Assembly (NCBI GenBank): GCA_946545475.1 | Contig: CAMNNO010000008.1 | Location: 1 to 37,195 of the forward strand | Length of the DNA stretch: 37,195 bases | DNA from: an uncultured Blautia sp. | Lineage (GTDB): Bacteria; Bacillota; Clostridia; Lachnospirales; Lachnospiraceae | Direction: 5' to 3' | Shown here: one piece after another, positions 32,779 through 37,195 of the stretch | Numbering within the stretch: position 1 is the first letter of the stretch | Layout of the letters: each line of letters opens with the position of its first letter | Program-made: the position numbers and the translations under genes | The notes under the pieces: generated by a model | Databases searched by the model: none | Seen by the model: the letters and a program-made list of their open reading frames with translations, nothing else | What the model was told of the DNA's origin: nothing

Positions 32779-32827
32779 AAAAAACAGAAACAACAGGCCG
32801 TGTGCGGTTTCACACAGGCTTTTCTGT
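32779..32827 (-). terminator. Intrinsic terminator inside the lactate-operon leader (candidate attenuator)
   Basis: On the minus strand ACAGAAA (from 32827) pairs with TTTCTGT (to 32784), enclosing GCC+GTGTG / CACAC+GGC stems, followed by six T (32779-32784). It lies about 70-115 nt after the predicted transcript start and about 230 nt before the permease ATG. A second hairpin just upstream (GTCC-A-GAGTA/TACTC-GGAC, 32826-32860) overlaps its first arm by two bases. Confidence 0.7.
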
Positions 32828-32858
32828 CCGAGTAAATTTTTAACAATCTATACTCTGG

Positions 32859-32878
32859 ACATAAATAAGATTTTATGT
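32859..32878. promoter_or_regulatory. Inverted repeat near the lactate-operon transcript start
   Basis: ACATAAA (32859-32865) and TTTATGT (32872-32878) around a six-base centre, about 20-35 bp downstream of the predicted start of transcription. The position suits a repressor operator, but no regulator gene is adjacent. Confidence 0.4.
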
Positions 32879-32900
32879 ATTATGTGCAAAATCTGTTTCT

Positions 32901-32929
32901 ATTGTAACATTTCAATATCACAAAATCAA
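32901..32929 (-). promoter_or_regulatory. Sigma-A-type promoter of the lactate cluster
   Basis: -35 TTGATT (32924-32929), 17-bp spacer, -10 TACAAT (32901-32906) on the minus strand. Transcription would start near 32894, giving a leader of about 345 nt before the permease ATG. The remainder of the spacer up to the ROK kinase (32930-33138) is AT-rich with no gene seen. Confidence 0.7.
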
Positions 32930-33138
32930 CCGGATTTATCCTGGACTAACACAAATTTTAAGGAGTTTTTGGTATTTTTGGAACATCAAGTTTGTTAAGA
33001 ACTAAACAGGCAATAAAATGATAAACTTTTCACAATATTGCAACAGTTTTTCATAATGCCTCGATAATGTTTCATAATATGAAATTCTACAACAAATGAA
33101 AGCTTTGTTCAACCGCCCAACACAAATGGTCCTATAAT

Positions 33139-33169
33139 AAGCCCCACTGGACAGGCGGCAGTCCGGCTT
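33139..33169 (-). terminator. Possible terminator of the ROK kinase gene
   Basis: AAGCC (33139-33143) pairs with GGCTT (33165-33169), and ACTG with CAGT inside, with a two-base mismatch between. The minus strand continues ATTATAGG, a weak T-tract. Confidence 0.4.
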
Positions 33170-33180
33170 CACTTATCTTT

Positions 33181-34140
33181 TTACTTATCTTCGATCATCG
33201 AAAGCGCGCCATAGATGACCGAGTCATCGCCCAGGGCCGCGTTCTTGAGCTCAACCGTGGAGCGGATGGACGGCATGCAGTAGCGGTCCACCTCGGACAG
33301 GATCTTCTCAAGGAAGGTCTCGCCGCAGGCCTCGATGACGCCGCCGCCGTAGACGACCACGTCCGGGCTGAAGGTGTTGATCATGTTGCCGGTGGCGACA
33401 GCCAGGTAATGGCAGGCCCGGTCGACCGCTTCCGTTGCCACGCTGTCGCCGGCCGCGAGGGCCTTTTTCAGGAATTTACTCTTAAAGGCGCTTCCCTCAA
33501 TGGCATCCGCCATCATGCTCTTGCGTCCCCGGGACACCTGCTGGCGGACGTAGGCGGACATGCCCTGCTTGCTGGAGAAGGCTTCCAGACATCCTCTCTG
33601 GCCGCAGCCGCACAGGGGCCCTTCCGGGTCCAGGATCATGTGGCCGTACTCGGCGCCCTTGAACTGGTGGCCGGTATAGAGCTTATCGTCCAGGATAAGG
33701 CCTCCGCCCATGCCTGTGCCGACGAAAAAGCCGACCACGTTATGATAGCCCTTGGCCGCGCCATACTTATATTCGCCGAGAACGCCGACGTTCACGTCAT
33801 TGCCGATAAAGAAGGGAACGCCGAACTTCTTTTCCAGGGGCTTCCGGATGTCATAATCCCGCCAGGGAAGGTTCGGCGAAAAAAGGACCACGCCGGTGGA
33901 TTGGTTGATGACGCCGGGGGCGCCTGCGGCAATGGCATTGACCTGGGATTTTTTGATGCCGGATTCCTTCAGCATCTCTTCCACCACGCTGATGATGACC
34001 TGCTCCACGTTTTCAGAGGAGTCGCCGCCCTCTTTTGTTTTCTTTTTCAGGCGGTAAGCCACATTTTTCTTTTCGTCAAAGATGACGCCTAAAACCTTTG
34101 TCCCGCCGATGTCCAGACAGATATTGTACGAACTTGCCAT
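33181..34140 (-). CDS. ROK-family sugar kinase, glucokinase-like
   Basis: Cytosolic ATP-dependent kinase, most likely glucokinase or a related hexose/N-acyl-hexosamine kinase. The 319-residue protein has the phosphate-binding LDIGGTKVLGVIFDE (9-23), the sugar-site GNDVNVGVLGEYKYGAAKG with its catalytic Asp (near 122), and GTGMGGGLI. The ROK zinc motif GHMILDPEGPLCGCGQRGCLE (near 168-188) has its Cys residues and His present. No N-terminal winged helix is present, so it is a kinase rather than a ROK repressor. GGAGG lies upstream of the ATG, and it has its own promoter. Confidence 0.88.
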   Translation of the reverse strand: MASSYNICLDIGGTKVLGVIFDEKKNVAYRLKKKTKEGGDSSENVEQVIISVVEEMLKESGIKKSQVNAIAAGAPGVINQSTGVVLFSPNLPWRDYDIRKPLEKKFGVPFFIGNDVNVGVLGEYKYGAAKGYHNVVGFFVGTGMGGGLILDDKLYTGHQFKGAEYGHMILDPEGPLCGCGQRGCLEAFSSKQGMSAYVRQQVSRGRKSMMADAIEGSAFKSKFLKKALAAGDSVATEAVDRACHYLAVATGNMINTFSPDVVVYGGGVIEACGETFLEKILSEVDRYCMPSIRSTVELKNAALGDDSVIYGALSMIEDK

Positions 34141-34249
34141 AGATTAACCCTCCATTTTCTGAACGCCATCAACATTTGTCATTTTTGCCCGCTTTCCGGG
34201 CTGCTTTGCTGTCAATATTGTTCGGATTTATCAAAAGATACACAGCATT

Positions 34250-34278
34250 ATTGTAGCGCAATTTTGCTATTTAGACAA
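34250..34278 (-). promoter_or_regulatory. Sigma-A-type promoter for the ROK kinase gene
   Basis: -35 TTGTCT (34273-34278), 17-bp spacer, -10 TACAAT (34250-34255) on the minus strand. The leader of about 100 nt includes a small GCCCG/CGGGC hairpin near 34187-34201. Confidence 0.65.
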
Positions 34279-34315
34279 CAGGTAATTCAAAAAAGCCCGG
34301 GAAGAAATGGGGAGA

Positions 34316-34378
34316 AAGAAATGGGGACGGTTCTGTTTTCTTGTGATTCGTAAAAAAACAGAACCGTCCCCATTTCTT
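34316..34378. repeat. GGGGAC-type hairpin with a 24-bp perfect stem
   Basis: AAGAAATGGGGACGGTTCTG... (34316-34339) is perfectly complementary to 34355-34378. The first 14 bases of the arm are also partly duplicated just before it (GAAGAAATGGGGAG at 34301). It lies just after the small membrane protein gene and may terminate the envelope operon. Confidence 0.88.
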
Positions 34379-34391
34379 CCCATAAGCGCCG

Positions 34392-34616
34392 TTATTTTTT
34401 CCGCGCTCTTACATATTTCACAGCCAGGACAATAATGATAACAACCGCTCCCATGACAAGCTGGGACATGGCGCGGTCATTGAAGGACATGCCCTGCGCC
34501 GCTTCAAACGCTGCCGGGTCCTTCTGGTAGGAAACATAATCCAGATAAATGCCTCCGCCAAAAACGCCGATAACACACAGGATCAGAACATTTAAAAAAC
34601 GGTCAAGCTTATTCAT
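34392..34616 (-). CDS. Small two-helix membrane protein, unknown function
   Basis: No family recognised. A 74-residue protein with two hydrophobic segments (VLILCVIGVFGGGIYL, about 10-25; MGAVVIIIVLAVKYV, about 54-68) and a basic end RARKK. GGGAGG lies eight bases before the ATG at 34616. An open frame continues upstream to 34742, but that part overlaps the LCP gene and has no ribosome binding site. It is 40 nt downstream of the LCP gene, so it is probably the last gene of the envelope operon. Confidence 0.7.
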   Translation of the reverse strand: MNKLDRFLNVLILCVIGVFGGGIYLDYVSYQKDPAAFEAAQGMSFNDRAMSQLVMGAVVIIIVLAVKYVRARKK

Positions 34617-34656
34617 CGCTTTTGCCTCCCTGCCCGATAGTATATTTTCAAAGCCG

Positions 34657-36261
34657 TCAGATGCCCGAGTTGTGATACCCGGCCACATCCTGTTCGCTGA
34701 TGATCTCTCCTCTTCGCACCTTCTGCATAAGAGAGATGGCATAGTCCACAGAGGCCTGGTCCGGCCTCATGACATAGACAGCCTGGCTCATCGAATAGGG
34801 CACCTGGTTATCGTCCGTTCCCACCACGCCGTAGCTGTACAGGCTCCAGTCGTCAATGCTGTTGGCCTCCTCCTGGAGGATCTGGGTCACAAGGTTCATG
34901 GGTATGTTCGTCTCAAAGCTGCCGGTCAGGCTCCGGAGCAGGGCGTTAAAGTTGCCGATCACATCCGTGCCCATGCTCTGGATCTTTTCCAGCACGCCAT
35001 AGATGACCTCCATCTGGTTGCGGCCCCTCTGCATATCGCCCTCCGCAAAGGAGAAGCGCTCCCGGGCGAAGACCAGGGCCTGCTCGCCGTTCATCCGGTT
35101 ATATCCCTGGTTAAAGTGGTATCCCAGGATATTCTTGCTGTCGAACTCATATTCGGAATAGACGGTAATGCCGCCCAGGGCGTCCACAATGTTTTCAAAG
35201 CCGGCGAAGTTGACCCGGACATAGTAGGCAATGTCGAGGCCGTAGAGCATCCCAAGGGTATCCATGGAAACATCGATGCCGTAGATCCCCGCGTGCGTCA
35301 GCTTGTCCGGGATGCCGTTGGAAATGGACAGCGGCACAAAATAGTCCCTGGGCGTGGAAACCAGGAGCACCTGGTTGGTGTCCAGGTTAATGGTCGCCAG
35401 AATGTTGACATCGCTCCGGCTTTTCGCCACCATGGCGGTCTCGACCTGGTTGTCGATGCCGCTGATATAAACCGTATAGACCTGGTCGTGGGCGACCGCC
35501 CCCGGCGCCGACTGGCTGCTGCCGGGAATGCTGATGTCAAGGCCCTGGCTCTGCTGCGAAGCCTCCTCCTGAGCGGACGCGGCGCTGCCGGGCGCTGCCG
35601 TCTGCCTCTTGATGGTGTTCTCCACGTTTTCCATGCTGACCTCGGTGAGGCGGCTCCTGATATCGGCGTAGCCTTCCGTCTCCTGCAAGAGCTCCAGGTA
35701 GGCTTCGTTCAGGACGATGGCGCCCACCTCCCCATCCATCAGGCCATCCATCAGCTGGGCCGGATTATTGTAAAGGGTGGTCTTCACATCCCCTCCCAGG
35801 CGGCGTCCGATGCGGCTTAGGGCCTCCGTGGTATTTTCGGTGTCGAGATAGGACAAAATGCCATAGGTCAGGTCGCGGGTATCCTCAAGCGATGATACCT
35901 CCCCGCCGGAGCGGACATAGACGCCTACGCGCGAGATCTCCGTATTGACGCCCGTTAAGGCCTGCATTGCCTGGTGGGTATTGTAAAGGTAAAAGCCGCC
36001 AAGGGTAAGGGCGCATACAAGGGCAAACCACAAAACCGTCCCCAGAAGGAACCTCGCCTTATGGCGGATGTTCCAGGTCAGGACCCCGACCAGGACGACC
36101 AGGAGCGCCGCCAGCAGGGCCCCCGCCACAAAATATTTAAACGGAAGGATGTTTACCTGATAGAGCAGATAAAAAACCGCTGCCGCCAGGGCCAGAAGGA
36201 TAAGCGTTAACAGCTTGCCCAGGACCCCTTTTCTTCTTCTATGTCTACGTCTCCGTGCCAT
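34657..36261 (-). CDS. LytR-CpsA-Psr (LCP) family envelope protein with extra extracytoplasmic domain
   Basis: Membrane-anchored enzyme of the family that attaches undecaprenyl-linked glycopolymers to peptidoglycan. After a very basic start (ARRRRHRRRKG) there are three hydrophobic segments (about 13-32, 38-60, 70-92), where most LCP proteins have one. Residues about 105-215 form a domain reminiscent of solute-binding folds (AQLMDGLMDGEVGAIVLNEAY). A Ser/Ala/Gln-rich linker leads to the LCP core (about 270-450) with SGIDNQVETAMVAKSRSDVN, STPRDYFVPL, FAGFENIVDALGGI and VFARERFSFAEGDMQRGRNQ, including the Arg and Asp residues used for pyrophosphate and metal binding. GGAGG precedes the ATG. It follows the PHP phosphatase by 21 nt. 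Confidence 0.9.
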   Translation of the reverse strand: MARRRRHRRRKGVLGKLLTLILLALAAAVFYLLYQVNILPFKYFVAGALLAALLVVLVGVLTWNIRHKARFLLGTVLWFALVCALTLGGFYLYNTHQAMQALTGVNTEISRVGVYVRSGGEVSSLEDTRDLTYGILSYLDTENTTEALSRIGRRLGGDVKTTLYNNPAQLMDGLMDGEVGAIVLNEAYLELLQETEGYADIRSRLTEVSMENVENTIKRQTAAPGSAASAQEEASQQSQGLDISIPGSSQSAPGAVAHDQVYTVYISGIDNQVETAMVAKSRSDVNILATINLDTNQVLLVSTPRDYFVPLSISNGIPDKLTHAGIYGIDVSMDTLGMLYGLDIAYYVRVNFAGFENIVDALGGITVYSEYEFDSKNILGYHFNQGYNRMNGEQALVFARERFSFAEGDMQRGRNQMEVIYGVLEKIQSMGTDVIGNFNALLRSLTGSFETNIPMNLVTQILQEEANSIDDWSLYSYGVVGTDDNQVPYSMSQAVYVMRPDQASVDYAISLMQKVRRGEIISEQDVAGYHNSGI

Positions 36262-36282
36262 CTTTTTCCTCCGCGTATTATC

Positions 36283-37011
36283 TTAATCCTCAAGCGAGAG
36301 GATGATCTCGGCCGGATTATCGATAAAGATATGCCGGGCATAATCTTCCCCCATCAGTTTGGAAACCTGTTTAAAGCATTTTCCCATCTCCGGAAAGCGG
36401 TCCGTTCTGTTATGGGCGTCGCTGCCGATAAAGTCCAGAAGGTCCTCCCGCATGACCTTTTTGGCAAAGGATTTTCCGGCGAACCCCTCACGACCGTTGA
36501 TGCCGTCGGCGTTCATCTGGATCAGGGCTCCCGCCTTCTTAAGATTCCACAAAAAATCCATGTCCTTCCGGGTAGCCGCGTAGCGCTCCACATGGGCGAT
36601 GATCGGAATATAGCCGTTCATGCAGAGGTTCTGCACATGGTTCATGATATAGGATTTATTATCGCTGTGGGAAAACTCGACCAGCACGTAGCGGGAGCCG
36701 GCCATGGTCAGGCGTTCTCTTGCCTGGAGCTTTTCCGCCATGTCTTCGCTGGCATGCAGCTCGCACCCCAGGTAGAGCCTTAAGCCATCCCCAAACTTTT
36801 CCTCCGCCGCTTCACACAGGGCGTCAAACCGCTCCTGGACCATTTCCATGGGCGTTTCAAACATCTGATAGCGGAAATGCGGGGTCAGGATGATGCTGCG
36901 CACGCCATCCTCATACTCCCGGCCAAGCAGCCAGAGCGACTCCTCCATGCTGTCCGCCCCGTCGTCAACGCCCGGAACAAAATGGCAATGTATGTCAAAT
37001 AAGCTTTGCAT
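36283..37011 (-). CDS. PHP-type tyrosine-protein phosphatase, CpsB/YwqE family
   Basis: Manganese-dependent phosphatase that, in relatives, dephosphorylates tyrosine kinases governing capsule or exopolysaccharide synthesis. The 242-residue protein has the family motifs DIHCHFVPGVDDGADSMEES (6-25), ILTPHFRYQMF (near 42), GCELHAS (near 82), PIIAHVERYAA (near 137) and DFIGSDAHNRTDR (near 193), which together supply the metal ligands. AGGAG lies ten bases upstream of the ATG. First gene of the operon with the LCP protein, consistent with control of cell-surface polymer attachment. The matching tyrosine kinase may lie upstream outside the window. Confidence 0.92.
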   Translation of the reverse strand: MQSLFDIHCHFVPGVDDGADSMEESLWLLGREYEDGVRSIILTPHFRYQMFETPMEMVQERFDALCEAAEEKFGDGLRLYLGCELHASEDMAEKLQARERLTMAGSRYVLVEFSHSDNKSYIMNHVQNLCMNGYIPIIAHVERYAATRKDMDFLWNLKKAGALIQMNADGINGREGFAGKSFAKKVMREDLLDFIGSDAHNRTDRFPEMGKCFKQVSKLMGEDYARHIFIDNPAEIILSLED

Positions 37012-37073
37012 ATGGTATCTGCTCCTTAATATTTATACTCCCTAAAATGCTCCACCTGTAACTATTGTGGTTT

Positions 37074-37102
37074 ATTATAATCCCCCTGTAAAATGAGCGC
37101 AA
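37074..37102 (-). promoter_or_regulatory. Sigma-A-type promoter of the phosphatase-LCP operon
   Basis: -35 TTGCGC (37097-37102), 17-bp spacer, -10 TATAAT (37074-37079) on the minus strand, about 60 bp upstream of the phosphatase ATG. Just downstream is TCCACCTGTAACTATTGTGG, resembling one arm of the TCCACCTGT palindrome family. Nothing further is recognised from 37103 to the window end. Confidence 0.7.
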
Positions 37103-37195
37103 GAAGTTAATGAAAAAAATGTCCCAGGTCCGTGTTCCTGGTTACTATTCACGGCCGTAAGGATGCAGATTTTCCTCGCCATGCTTGCATGAGCG

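Noticed and set aside
33181-34140. ROK transcriptional repressor controlling the lactate cluster
   Set aside because: The protein starts directly with the kinase phosphate loop and has no N-terminal DNA-binding domain.

Overview
The window looks like chromosomal DNA of an anaerobic, low-redox Firmicute, most likely class Clostridia and plausibly Lachnospiraceae. The reasons are a complete lactate-oxidation cluster built on electron-transfer flavoprotein, a UPF0735-type ACT regulator beside hom/lysC, DUF975 and DUF6273 proteins, Clostridia-style hybrid kinases, and strong GGAGG ribosome binding sites with sigma-A promoters. By eye the genes are moderately GC-rich and the spacers AT-rich. There are 25 protein genes, 24 on the minus strand and one on the plus strand (16959-18554). 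I see no tRNA, rRNA, CRISPR array, transposase, integrase or phage gene.

Layout. 86-9595 is housekeeping: tex, a DUF975 membrane protein, the aspartate pathway (lysC, hom, ACT-domain regulator), a YkgJ-type Cys-cluster protein, prfB with its programmed +1 frameshift, and a PHP-family histidinol-phosphatase. 9727-18554 is accessory or signalling: a large secreted protein with two DUF6273 units, an Hpt phosphotransfer protein, a 1248-residue CheB-CheR-PAS-histidine kinase-receiver hybrid, and, divergently, a kinase-like protein that has lost its histidine and ATP-binding motifs but keeps an intact receiver. 18751-23894 holds a phosphohexomutase, an iron-sulfur-flavoprotein-like reductase and a secreted protein with two esterase units.

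24439-32549 is a lactate utilisation cluster in the transcription order lactate permease, acyl-CoA dehydrogenase, EtfB, EtfA, D-lactate dehydrogenase, lactate racemase. Its promoter lies about 345 nt upstream of the permease start, and the long leader contains an intrinsic terminator, which suggests attenuation. Racemase and dehydrogenase would let both lactate isomers be oxidised. EtfAB could pass electrons between lactate, NAD/ferredoxin and an enoyl-CoA through the acyl-CoA dehydrogenase. 33181-37011 holds a ROK sugar kinase and an envelope operon (PHP-type tyrosine phosphatase, LCP-family protein, small membrane protein).

The spacers are unusually rich in structured repeats. There are three copies of a 104-bp element whose hairpin arms change in a compensatory way, a family of long perfect GGGGAC-type hairpins, a GGAAACG-type hairpin family including a 99-bp tandem array, a TCCACCTGT palindrome family, and a 40-bp triplication at the end of prfB. 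The 104-bp element lies on both sides of the esterase gene and, as one full and one possible partial copy, on both sides of the DUF6273 gene. The most notable protein-level observation is the pseudo-histidine kinase opposite the CheB-CheR hybrid, with an Hpt protein close by.
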